64,000 nt of DNA, taken from NCBI GenBank assembly GCA_015039465.1, contig MU130624.1:282540-346539 (forward strand), written 5' to 3'. This DNA is from Phlegmacium glaucopus (lineage: Eukaryota; Basidiomycota; Agaricomycetes; Agaricales; Cortinariaceae). Positions 44,296 to 56,345 of the stretch are shown in pieces. Below the pieces are notes generated by a model, which saw only the letters and a program-made list of their open reading frames with translations, had not been told where the DNA came from and did not search any database. Both the position numbers and the translations under genes were made by a program. Numbering within the stretch: position 1 is the first letter of the stretch; each line of letters starts with the position of its first letter.

Positions 44296-44943
44296 CTAAG
44301 TTTATGGATATAGAATCAATAATGAGTAAAATTCAAAAGAAACATGAGATTGCAAAGTGACCTGGAAAACCCACACTCCCGGAGCAGACCTTTACTATGG
44401 ACCCTCCGCCTGCCCCCAATCAGTACGGTGGATGCAACGACTGTATTGGCGGCGAGGCTAGAGACATCTTCCCGTTCGTCTACTCCACCCTCTCAACTTT
44501 CTCGAGGTGCAGCCACAAGAAGCCGCGGTCGTGAAGATCGCAGGGCAGTTAATCGCCAGGCGGTGCAACTCACTCCCGGTGTCAGCTACTCGGTCTGGAA
44601 TGTACTGCAAGTGGCAATTTGCGAAAGGGAGGAAGCGGAGCGCAATGCCAAGAATTCCATTTAGTAATATATTTGCGAAAACCCTCACAGATCATAAGGT
44701 TGAGGATGTTCAGAAAGAGGGGTTCAAGAAATTGCAGCAAAAAGAGGCGGAGGGCAGCAATCTATGTAAGGGAAGGAACACCTGGAACACCACTGCCAGT
44801 GACATCGGTACATGTGATGCAAAGTCACGTGGACCGTGGCAGGGTTGATACCTCCCCAAAAAGACAGGTGCAAGTTGTGCTCGAGGAATTTCACACTCTT
44901 TCCCAAGCTCCAGACTCCAGGGTCATTCTAATATTGTGCTTTT

Positions 44944-45629
44944 CACTCCTGGAAGCCACCAATTCTGCAGGATGCAGAATTGATGCAAAATGTAATGCAG
45001 GATCATAAAAATCTGCATTTAGCAGAATAATTAATTCTCAAATAATTCTGCCAAGATGCAAAAAACAATTAAAATCCAGCCAGATTTATTAATTCCCTCA
45101 ATTTTACTTTTGGTAAAAATCTTACTTTTGCATGAATTCTGCAACAATTAGAATCCTATTAGAATGTAAGATTCTACCTTAATTTCACAAGATGCAGAAT
45201 TTATCAAGAATGATAAATTCTCAATGGATTTCGCAAACTGCAAAATGTTGTCAAAATTCATCATTCTGCATTTTGCCCCTACATAATTGATTCTGCAAAA
45301 TGCAGAATAATGAATTTTGACAACATTTTGCAGTTTGTGAAATCCATTGAGAATTTATCATTCTTGATAAATTCTGCATCTTGTGAAATTAAGGTAGAAT
45401 CTTACATTCTAATTGGATTCTAATTGTTGCAGAATTCATGCAAAAGTAAGATTTTTACCAAAAGTAAAATTGAGGCAGAATTAATAAATCTGGCTGGATT
45501 TTAATTGTTTTTTGCATCTTGGCAGAATTATTTGAGAATTAATTATTCTGCTAAATGCAGATTTTTGTGATCCTGCATTACATTTTGCATCAATTCTGCA
45601 TCCTGCAGAATTGGTGGCTTCCAGGAGTG
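44944..45629. mobile_element. 686-bp foldback element, arms about 332 bp, loop about 20 nt
   Basis: The outer ends are CACTCCTGGAAGCCACC and its reverse complement. The arms (44944-45275 and 45296-45629) are nearly perfect inverted repeats, differing at only a few bases by eye, around a short AT-rich loop. The interior is built from TGCAGAAT/ATTCTGCA motifs. There is no coding capacity. The flanks share only TTT, so the target duplication is unresolved. A transcript would form a very long hairpin. Confidence 0.9.
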
Positions 45630-46289
45630 TTTAGTATTGCTATAACCGAGCTCCCATTTACTTTCAATCAGATTCTTCTCCTCTCTAACAGACTTTTAAT
45701 TGTAAGTGTCAATGTTCTACGTGCCAAAATAGATCCCCTACGGTTACCTTAATATTTAGTTACAGTCGCTTTGCAATGAACGTCGGAATATTATTTCGAG
45801 TTGGTGAAAATTTTTCATTGTATCGCATGGATACTCATTATTTTCCATCTGATTGCAAAAGATGGTCCCATGAGGAGGATTAGCGCTATGCTGTACTATT
45901 ATGACCGATCGTTCACGTCACTGCAATGTATTCATACGACGACCTTTTCCGAGAACAGGTTCGACAAACCGGCTCAACCTTTGATTTCTTAAAATTATCC
46001 TCTGGGTCAAACAGCGGATGTTCGAAGAAGAGCGTCATCTACGGTGACAAGAAACCCATCGTCAATGGACCTAGATGCGATGTGACTCTTGACGACGTCG
46101 ACGGGAATATCACTAGCCATCCTCAAAGACTTTGGAAAACGCTGACTGCCCTGTCGTCCCTTCAACATCTTTGGAGGCGGACGAATCACGCGAATGCTCT
46201 TTGAAAAGGGCGGCGTTTGCCTTGTGGGGATTTGGAAGGGCGGATCGAGCTTCTGGGGAGGGTAATGCTTGTATGCGACAGGTTGAATG
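45630..46289. other. Insertion flank, unassigned
   Basis: Sequence between the foldback and the resumption of the inverted duplication at about 46230. 46007-46200 reads open on the minus strand for a stretch but shows no recognisable motif. Confidence 0.3.
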
Positions 46290-47590
46290 GTCCAACATAA
46301 CATAGTTCAAACGCCTACGTCAATCAACAACATTGGGGTTTAAAATAGGAATGAAGAGATTTCTCGACTTGCCTTGTAGATGAGAACCTGGTTGGTTATA
46401 TCTGGCGGTTGAATTCATCGAGTTGTCGAACTATGGTAGAATCTGGGGGTGGGTAGTTGTCGAAATTGGTTGATAATGTTGTCCAAACTTTGACATGATT
46501 ATTGAGATCTTCAATCTTCGGAAGTTGGTCGCGAATTTAGGTGTCCTTGACGTCTGTTACAGCGACGATGGTTACGCTGAGAAATGATGCAGGGATAATG
46601 CTATCACGGACCAAGGTCTCCATGGAGTTGTTTCTCTGTTTCTACATGGTTCTCATCGGAGAGTTCCGTAAGAGGTTCTAAGATCTTCAACGATAATTCA
46701 CATTTCTTCGATATTCTATACGCAAGAATAATAAGGAAGAAATAGGGAGGTTAGGAACGGAAGATATACATTGCCAGGCCTTTGCCAGGCCTGAAGTTGC
46801 ATTCCATTAATCCTGGTCCTTCAGTTATTCGATTTCGAAGTCGGCATTAGCAAGTTGAATAAGAGTCTTTTCGTAAGATGCTCTTGATGATGCTGCTGAA
46901 AGGCATCAGCTCACACCTTCAATGAATCAGGAGAGGGAAGGCAAACAGACCTTCAAGTTTCTCAACACTGGCAAATTCGTTATTGCATATCGGACAACCG
47001 TTTACGATGTTGTTGACTCGTTTCTTGCGTCATGTCTCGCAGCCTGACGTCCAAAAAAGGTTACATAGTGGAATAACGATCGGTATAAGAAACCTCATTA
47101 CCATGAGAGCCTTGCCTGAGTGGTTCATTTTTGTTTCTCGCACCAGACAATTTCTCCTTTGGTTATTTCAACTCTGCCCAAGGCATCATCTCCGGCCTCT
47201 CTTCCGCAACTTTCTGATCTAACATAACCACTTCCAGTTATTCTTAATAATTGCCGTTATTTTCACCAGCAAGGTTCGTCCTGGAGTTTCCTGGGTTTGG
47301 CTTGGGGAGGAGGGATTGCGATGTTCTTTGAGGTCTCGCGTAGTCTGCTCGTTGGGCTTCCAGAACGCGGAGTTTTGCGCGTAATTTTAGAGTTCTGTGA
47401 TCCTCGCCTGCAGACTGCGAATTTACTAGGTCCTCAGTCAAGGATATTAAGTTACGTACCAGTGGAAGAGGTGAGAGACCCCCAGAGGGAGGTTTCGCAC
47501 TCTGAGGTGGAGAAGCCTGTCGAGAGGGGCAAGTTCAGGGGTGACGAGGTTCGTCCGATGGCCAATGCATTGGATGGTGTGTGATTGGTG
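46290..47590 (-). pseudogene. Relic of a coiled-coil protein with a CxxC motif (right-arm copy)
   Basis: Reverse-complement partner of 35130-36400. It reads LAPLDRLLHLRVRNLPLG near 47490-47550, SAGEDHRTLKLRAKLRVL near 47365-47420, and GCPICNNEFASVEKLEGLFA near 46940-47000. Frames are broken as in the other arm but at different places. It diverges from the NB-ARC-TPR pseudogene next to it. Confidence 0.5.
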
Positions 47591-47862
47591 ATTCCTAGCA
47601 CGAAATATTCGAAGAATTGGATAGAAGATTGACGAACAATGCTGTAGCAAGTTTGCAGGTAGTAATGCTGATGTGAGTGAGTGCTGGACTGTGGATATGC
47701 ATTTGAAGTTAGGGAGCTCTTAAACTGCTCTTAATCGAGAAGACGTTGTAGTCGATGAGAAGCCTAACATAGTCAGATGGCTGTTTATGTAATCGAGAGT
47801 ATCTCTTGTTTCCAACTCTCACCACATCGCTCACCACAACTCACTGTTCAACGTTCAACGAT

Positions 47863-50800
47863 ATGAAGCGCCTTTTTAAGAAAATTTTCAAGAAGAAATC
47901 AAAACATTCGTCTCTGACCATCAACGATGCTCTGGCCCGGGGTTCAAGCTCTGAACCAGCAACTTCGTCATCGACCATCAAAGCAAGCACTGCTGATCGC
48001 ATGCTATCCGTTCCCGCTAATGCTGCGGCTGCAAGCGCACAAGTCATTCAAGTCGCTGGCGTGACTGTGAGCGTTCAACTTTGCGCATCGCATCCTTAGG
48101 CATCTAACCATCGTCATTGATTCAGGCTACCCATGACCTAGTCTCTACTTCGGTCTCCGCTTTGGTGATCAATGAGCAAGATGTAAGCATTCCGGTCACT
48201 AGCGTTACTGCGTTCAACTTCGCCCATGGCATCCTTAAGCATCTAACCGTCATTGATCAGGCTACCCATGACCTAGTCTCTACTTCGGTCTCCGCTTTGG
48301 CGATCAATGAGCAAGATGAAAGCATTCCAGTCACTAGCATTACTGTGAGCGTTCAACTTCTCCCATCGCATCCTCAAGCATTTAACTATCGTCATCGATC
48401 AGACCGCCCATAACCTACTCTCTACTTCGGTTTCCACCTTGCCGTTCAATGATCTTGCTCCTGTAAGCATTCCAGCCACTGGCGTTAATGTGAGTCTTCA
48501 ACTTCGTCCATCATATCCATCACTACTCAATCATCCTCGTCGATCAGAGTGACCATGAACTCCAAGTCTCTGCTTCGGTTTCCGCTCTGGCTGTCGCTCC
48601 TATAGCCCATTCAGAAGGAAATTCACCCTCGCCTGATGCCATAAAGCAAACCAAATTGGGATCCATAGAATCGGAACAAAGTCCCTCGGTGAGTTGCTTA
48701 CACAATTTGTTCTTGGCTTTCACTGATAATCAGCAGACTCAGTATTCTGGTCCCTTTGAGAATGCCCGGACTGTGTTCATCACGGGTGGTACTTTTGTAA
48801 GTCGTTTTCGTAAGCTGTGTAAATGATTTAACAATAATTTGTCTGCCAGTATCATATTGTAAACAATTTCCCTGCCGGTACCAGTGAACAGCAGATGAAG
48901 ACTCCTGTATCTGAGAAACCACTCTCCAGTTTATTCTTTACTGGACGGAAAGAGGAACTTGACAAGCTTGGGAAGATTTTTGTTTGTTGTGCTAATAGTG
49001 AACTGATGCCAAGATGCTCTTGTCTCCTCTGGGGAACAGGAGGCATCGGAAAGACTCAGATCTGTCTTAAGTTCACAGAAGAAATGTCTGGCAGGTAAGC
49101 ATTTTAATATTACCATTCACAAAACTAGGTTCATTTTTTGCTCCAGTTTTTCACATGTGTTCTGGGTTGATGCCTCTTCTTATGAGAGCATTACTACATC
49201 TCTCAAAGGTATATCTAGCATTCCTGCTGCACAAGCTTCTGGTGTGGATGGCTCAGTTGAGTCTGTCCTCCAGTGGATATCTCGTATTCAGGGGGAATGG
49301 TTGATTATCTTTGATAATGCTGGTGATCCTCCAGAGGTGATGGCCAAGTTCATTCCCCCAGATAACAGAGGTAATATTCTGATTACCAGCCAAAACTGAT
49401 CTGTAGGAAGGATCATAGGCTTTGAGAATGTGATTGAGATCAATGAAATGGAGGAGCCAGATGCTATAGCTCTACTTCTGAAGGCTAGCTATTTGGATGG
49501 TTCACCTGAGCATATACAAGCTGCCAAAAGTATTGTGACTGAACTTGGTGGCATTCCTCTTGCTGTTGATCATGCTGGTGCTTATATTGATGCTGGGAAA
49601 TGTGATATCAATGAATATCTGACCCAATTGTCCTTGCACCGTCAGACTCTTATGTCAGATGGTATATTCACAGGAGCATCAAATTATAATCAAACAGTGT
49701 ATGGGACTTGGGATCTATCTTTTAAAGAAATAGAAAAGAGAGCTGTTGGACAGTCCACAGCTGGAGATGTACAAGCAGCACAGGCTGCAATCCTAATTCT
49801 TCAAATATGTGCTTTCTACCATCATAGCAATATTTCTAGAGACATATTCTGATCTGCTGCTGAGGAGGATATAAAAGATGTTGTTAATAGTGATGTAGCG
49901 GGAAAGATACCTGTGGCAGTCACTTTACTGGATCATACTCTGCTTGACTTGAAAAATGATGGTCACTGGGATGAATTCATGTTTGGACAAGGGATTAGTG
50001 TACTTTTCTCATTCTCCTTGATGAGAAGGGGACAATCACCTAACATGTTTTCTGTTCATCCTCTAGTACACAACTGGAGTCGGGAGAGAATGTCAGAATC
50101 TGAGCAGCAAAGAATGTGTCAGATGGGAAGCATAATTTTGTCCTGTGCAATTCCATGGGGATTTGCAAGTCAGGATTATGCACTGCGACGGTTGATTTTT
50201 CCACATATTAAGGCAAATGAGTTGCATAGAAAGCAGATAGGACATATTGAGCAGTACTATGATGATAAATGGAGCAAATTTTCACTAGTAATTGGGGAGA
50301 GTGGAGACTGGGACAATGCAGAGCAGCTGGAGGTTCAAATTCTGGACATGAGGAAGAAGCTGCTTGGTGCAGAACATCCACACACCCTCAACAGCATGAC
50401 ATATCTAGCAAACACATACAGGAATCAGGGAAGGTGGAATGAGGCAGAGCAGCTGGAGGTTCAAGTTATGGACATGAGGAAGAAGCTGCATGGTGAAGAA
50501 CATCAAGGGACCATGGACAGTATGGCACATCTAGCAAGCACATACAGGGATCAGGGAAGGTGGAATGAGGCAGAGCAGCTGCAGGTTCAAGTTCTGGACA
50601 TCAGCAATAAGCTGCTTGGTGCAGAACACCAAGAGACCCTCACCAGTATGGCAAATCTAGCAAATACATACAGGAATCAGGGAAGGTGGAATGAGGCAGA
50701 GCAACTGCAGGTTCAAGGTATGGACATGAGCAAGAGGCTGCTTGGTGCAGAACATCCAGACACCCTCTACCACATGTCACATCTAGCAGGGACATACAGT

Positions 50801-52977
50801 AATCAGGGAAGGTGGAATGAGGCAGAGCAGCTGGAAATTCAAGTTATGGACATGAGCAAAAAGCTGCTTGGTGCAGGACATCCACACACCCTCACCAGTA
50901 TGGCACATCTAGCAAAACACATACAGGGATCAGGGAAGGTGGAGTGAGGCAGAACATCTACAGGTTCAAGGTATGGACATGAGCCATAAGCTGCTTGGTG
51001 CAGAACATCCACACACCCTCAACAATATGGCACATCTAGCAAGCACATACAGGGATCAGGGAAGGTGGAGTGAGGCAGAACATCTGCAGGTTCAAGTTAT
51101 GGACATGAGCAAGAAGCTGCTTGGTGCAGAACATCCAGACACCCTCACCAGTATGTCATATCTAGCAAACACATACAGGAATCAGGGAAGGTGGAATAAA
51201 GCAGAGCAACTGCAGGTTCAGGTTATGGACATGAGCAATAAGCTGCTTGGTGCAGAACATCCACACACCCTCAGCAGTATGGCAAATCTAGCAAGCACAT
51301 ACCTTACTCAGGGAAGGTGGAATGAGGCAGAGCAGCTATTGGTTCAAGTTCTGGACATGAGGAAGAAACTGCTTGGTGCAGAACATCCAGACACCCTCAA
51401 CAGTATGGCAAATCTAGCAAGCACATACAGGACTCAGGGAAGGTGGAATGAGGCAGAGCAGCTGGAGGTTCAAGTTCTGGACATGAGCAATAAGCTGCTT
51501 GGTGCAGAACATCCACACACCCTCAACAGTATGGCAAATCTAGCAAGCACATACAACAATCAGGGAAGGTGGAATGAGGCAGAGCAACTGCAGGTTCAAG
51601 TTCTGGACATGAGCAAGAAGTTGCTTGGTGCAGAACATCCACACACCCTCATCAGTATGGCAAATCTAGCAAGCACATACAGTAATCAGGGAAGGTGGAA
51701 TGAGGCAGAGCAGCTGGAGGTTCAAGTTATGGACATGAGGAATAAGCTGCTTGGTGCAGAACATCCAGACACCCTCATCAGTATGGCAAATCTAGGAAGC
51801 ACATACAGTGATCAGGGAAGGTGGAATGAGGCAGAGCAGCTGCAGGTTCAAGTTATGGACATGAGGAAGAAGCTGCTTGGTGCAGAACATCCAGACACCC
51901 TCAGCAGTATGGCAAATCTAGCAAGCACATACAGGAATCAGGGAAGGTGGAATGAGGCAGAGCAGCTGGAGGTTCAAGTTATGGACATGAGGAAGAAGGT
52001 GCTTGGTGCAGAACATCCAGACACCCTCAACAGTATGGCAAATCTAGCAAGCACATACAGCAATCAGGGAAGGTGGAATGAGGCAGAGCAGCTGCAGGTT
52101 CAAGTTATGGACATGAGCAATAAGCTGCTTGGTGCAGAATCAGGGAAGGTGGAGTGAGGCAGAACAGCTGCAGGTTCAAGTTATGGACAAGAGCAATAAG
52201 CTGCTTGGTGCAGAACATCCAGACACCCTCAGCAGTATGGCAAATCTAGCAAGCACATTCAGCAATCAGGGAAGGTGGAATGAGGCAGAGCAGCTGCAGG
52301 CTCAAGTCCTGGATATGAGGAAGAAGGTGCTTGGTGCAAAACATCCAGACACCCTCAATAGTATGGCAAATATAGCAAGCACATGCAGCAATCAGGGAAG
52401 GTGGAGTGAGGCAGAGCAGCTGCAGGTTCAAGTCCTGGACATGAGTAATAAGCTGCTTGGTGCAGAACATCCAGACACCCTCAATAGTATGGCACATCTA
52501 GCAAGCACATTCAGCAATCAGGGAAGGTGGAATGAGGCGGTGCAGCTACAGGTTCAAGTTGTGGACATGAGGAAGAAGCTGCTTGGTGCAGAACATCCAC
52601 AGACCCTCAACAGTATTGCACATCTAGCAAATACATACAGCAATAAGGGAAGGTGGAACAAGGCAGAGCAGCTGCAGATTCAAGTTCTGGACATGAGGAA
52701 GAAGTTGCTTGGTGCAGAGCATCCAGACACCCTGATCACTATGGCCAATCTAGCAAGCACTTACAGCAATCAGGGAAGGTGGAATGAGGCAGAGCAGCTG
52801 CAGGTTCAAGTCATGAACATGAGGAAGAAGCTGTTTGGTGCAGAACATCCAGACACCCTCAACAGTATGGAACATATAGCAACCACATTCAGAAATAAGG
52901 GCAGGTGGAATGAGGCAGAGAAATTGGAGCTTGAAGTTGTCACCTACAGGGAAGAGACTAAAAGAAGACTGAAGTAG
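47863..52977 (+). pseudogene. NB-ARC-TPR paralogue, decayed
   Basis: Exon structure parallels the intact copy: 47863-48066, 48126-48344, 48403-48489, 48548-48796, 48850-49094 and 49147-52977. It keeps the basic start MKRLFKKIFKKK, Walker A GTGGIGKTQ near 49030-49060, WLIIFDNAGD and GGIPLAVDHAG, and about 21 TPR units. Lesions against the intact copy are: TGA at 49397-49399 (AGA in the intact copy), TGA at 49850-49852 (CGA in the intact copy), a one-base insertion near 50914, and a deletion at about 52139 joining GCAGAA to TCAGGG. The first intron of the mini-exon array has lost its donor (about 48210) and the resulting 17 codons are open. A full-length receptor cannot be made. A truncated N-terminal product ending at 49399 is conceivable. 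Confidence 0.9.
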
Positions 52978-53027
52978 TCTAATCATCAAAGTAGTGTTTG
53001 TACTCTATCTTGTTGACAATAAGTTTT

Positions 53028-53356
53028 TGTTAGGGGACACTCATTGTGTCTGCCTCTAGTTACGCTTAGCATACCTTTACTTTCACTATTACTCTATGAT
53101 TGTATCATTGCCACGTTCCCCATCCTACCCTTTACGGACATCCCTTTATCGTTGTAGTAGCTGACATTTTGCTGGTGACATTGTGAGATGTCAGTTTCTA
53201 TTTTTGTACTCATCACACTCACCCTACCTTCTATTACATCCTAGCTGTATATAGTTGTATTGCCTCACACGCTTGTAGTATATAGGTGTAAGGTGGTTAT
53301 TGAAGATAACCACCTTAGAATTCAACTTGATTCCTGGGTCTTTACGTTCTCTAACA
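53028..53356. mobile_element. Solo LTR (329 bp) with 5-bp target duplication
   Basis: Begins TGTTAGGGGACAC and ends CGTTCTCTAACA, with inverted 6-bp termini TGTTAG/CTAACA. It is flanked by GTTTT at 53023-53027 and 53357-53361. It interrupts the 3' flank of the NLR pseudogene: the sequence either side (CTATCTTGTTG and TTTTGGAGCAC) is nearly contiguous at about 29510 in the left arm. It is a different family from the 28791 LTR. Confidence 0.88.
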
Positions 53357-53490
53357 GTTTTGGAGCACACACATAAATTCCAATTTTTTTGCAGAAAATT
53401 ATAGAAAAGGTGCAGTCTATCATACTTTGGAACTTCCATTTTAGGCACCAAAAATACAAAAATACCCAGGTCCAGGGTCAAATTTTCAAG

Positions 53491-55836
53491 GTACTTTACC
53501 TTCCCCCACACATTCTGAGGAGAATGGCTGGGAGTTGGTCAGAATGAGTTCTCAGTGAGAACCCAGCTAAATTTCACTTGGACTTGGAATCATTTTGACC
53601 AAATTCTGACCAAATTCTGACCAGTTGAAGCAGATTCACCAGGATCCACTCAGATCCCAATCCTACTAGGATCCTATCATATTCTGGTCAGATTATAGAC
53701 CCTAGCAGACTCCCAGTCTTTGTATTCCTTACCAAAAAAATGTATTAATCAGTAGTATTAACATTTATTTAATCTGTAGCACTCCAGAAATTGAACCCAG
53801 AGCAACCAACTGGTGATGAAGACCACTGAGCCATCAAGCTTTTCCAAGAGTAACCAAATATGTGCATGAAGTGTAACACCCACTGGGATTTGCCACAAGC
53901 CCATGGCAAACTCAGCATCCAGCTTACAAACATGTTACACATCACTCACAGGTCACCACATCACCACCACCACCACCACATGATGGCACAATGATGATAA
54001 AATGTCCCTCCCCCCCCAATGGTAAGTTTTTCATTTTATTTGTTTTAGGCAACTCACTACCCAGGGATGCCCTCACCAGGGGGGTATTTTCTTAGGCAAT
54101 GGATGACAACTCCAATGCAACAATGATGCCACCATGACAACATGACAACCATGACAGACATGCCACAGCTCTAAAAACAACAGCTACCCCTCTCACCAGA
54201 GGGGCTTTTTTTTTTGTTTCTTTTTTTTTGTTTCTTTTTTTTTGTTTCTTTTTTTGTTTTTTGTTTTTTTACATAGTTTTGTATTATGAACAACAACAAA
54301 TAAAATGATGAACATCACACAACCACAACCACCAACACAACCACCACAACCACTGGGACCACCACAACCACAACCATCATCATCATCATCACCATCCCTG
54401 GAATGACAATGGTGGAACCCCACACACCCACCACCCATTTTGAGCCACCACCACCCATTTCAAGCCACCACCACCTGTTCCAAGCCCACCACCACACATT
54501 TCCAGCATCTACTACCTGTCTCAAGCCTGCACCACCACTAACCATCCATTTTGAATGCCCACCACCCCTTTTGGATACCCACCACCCATCTCCAATGCCA
54601 CCCATTGTTAGGGCAACTGCAGTACTGACTTAGTCAGACTAGCAGGGGATCCAAAGTTAATTATATTACATATTACTAAGCACAGATGGCTCACCTAGCA
54701 GGGGATCCGAAGAGGAAAGGATAAGATCCCTGCTAAGGTGAAGGCATATTTAAATACTAATATGGGGATAATGGAGTTGTGGAAAATAATAAAATAAAAA
54801 GTGGTATGATATTAAAAATAAATAGAGGTAAATATGTTTGGGTTCAGGTGCCAATTTAGCTGGTTCACAGGAATTTAATGAAATGATGAAAAAGGAGTAA
54901 AAATAGAATTGTGAAGGAAATTGAAGTAAAAGATGATATAATATTAAGGTGAATGAAAGGTGAGTAGGTTCAGGTTTGGGTGCCGATTCAGGTGTTGATT
55001 TGGGCCTGATTTGGGCAAATGGTGGGAACTTAAAAAATGGAGAAAAGTGAAAAGAGTGAAAATGGAAGGGAAGTTAAACCTGTCTATGAGGTGGAATATA
55101 CAGCTGTGAAATTGGGTTTTGGTTTTGGTTTTGGGATAGTTGTGTTTGGCCAATCTGATGAGAAACTGGGTATCCCCTGACACCCATCCATTTTGAACAC
55201 CCACCATGCCAAGCACCAGTTTCAAATGCCCACCACCCTCCTCCAATGCTAAGTGCCCATTTCAAACACCAACCACCCATTTTCAGCACCCACCACCACA
55301 ACTGCCCCCTTTTTTGATGGCCTTCTATCTACACCTGAAACCACCACCTTTGTGGGGGGTTTGTTATTTTATTTTATTTCTCAACTATTATTTATTTTGT
55401 TTTATTTCACCACATAAGATGAAGGCAGAGCAATCCCCCAGAGGGGATTATTTAATTTCTCATGTATCTTTTTTGTAAATCAATTGTAAGGAATGAATAA
55501 ATTTTTATAATAATATAATAATAATATTTCCTGTTAAGGACAATTGAAATGAAATATTCACTAAGGTTAATATTGATACTGATGTTAATATATAAATATG
55601 TACATAAATTTGAATACACTTGGGAATTAACTTGGAATGGACTTGGAATGGACTTGGAATTGGTATTTTTTTTCAAAGTTGGAATATCCTTGGATTCCAC
55701 TTGGAATGACTAGGAATCTGAAATGAACTTTTTTCAAAATTTTACTCAGACTGAGGTTGAAATTTAGTAGGATTCCAAGCAGATTCCAACCACTCTACTT
55801 ATATCTGCTTGGAATATGTGGGGGAAGGTAAAGTAC
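53491..55836. mobile_element. 2.35-kb element with perfect 20-bp terminal inverted repeats, no transposase
   Basis: Ends GTACTTTACCTTCCCCCACA (53491-53510) and the exact reverse complement at 55817-55836. Subterminal regions carry TTGGTCAGAAT- and CTTGGAATGG-type repeats. Internally there is only low-complexity sequence: T-rich at 54207-54270, CCACCA-type runs at 54310-54600. There is no open frame with transposase motifs, so it is non-autonomous. A short relative lies at 28655-29380. Confidence 0.8.
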
Positions 55837-55859
55837 TGCACAGTTGGACCTTATTTTTG

Positions 55860-56127
55860 GCAAAGAAAAAGTTCCAAGCCTCAAAGGTGTGGCCCTGAAG
55901 GACCAATTGAAGCTTTTAAGAATGCAGGTGCCCCAAATCTGAAGCAGGGAGCACTACTAACCAAAGTTAGCGACATCTGTAAAGCACTCACAGATACTAT
56001 TGATCTGCATACAAATGGCACTTGGAAGCTTGTCCCTGATGAGGATAGTGATACTGAGGTTACAAGGAGGAGGAGGAGGAGGATTGGGAGGATATTATGG
56101 ATATATGGTGACTGTTGGAGTGATTAG
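55860..56127 (+). pseudogene. Unidentified coding relic
   Basis: An open stretch reads GPEGPIEAFKNAGAPNLKQG, LLTKVSDICKALTDTID and LVPDEDSDTE, then an arginine run. Composition is protein-like but no family is recognised. It sits directly outside the TIR element at 55836 and could be the 3' end of an unrelated gene captured between insertions. Confidence 0.25.
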
Positions 56128-56345
56128 AACTGGCATAGCGGTTCAAGGGTTAAAATAGGAGCTGAGGAACAATTCGTTCCATGGCCTCCTAGGCTTGATG
56201 AAAAGCACATGGCACATTTGGTGTGAATCACATTCTATTTCTTTATCAGTTCACAAGTCTGCTTCTATAAATTCCTTCCAGCTCATTGCAGACTCATAAA
56301 AGCTACAATCATACTTTCTACTACAAAATAAGTAGTATATATATT

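Larger units (their letters stand above)
44340..53640 (-). repeat. Right arm of the large inverted duplication
   Basis: Reverse-complement match to 28655-36880. It is interrupted by an insertion at about 44880-46230 (with the foldback inside), by the solo LTR 53028-53356, and by the full-length TIR element from 53491. It carries the decayed NB-ARC-TPR paralogue and the second coiled-coil relic. Confidence 0.85.

Noticed and set aside
54193..54605. Glycine/valine-rich or histidine-rich proteins on either strand
   Set aside because: Produced by CCACCA/T-rich low complexity inside a TIR element; no conserved motif.
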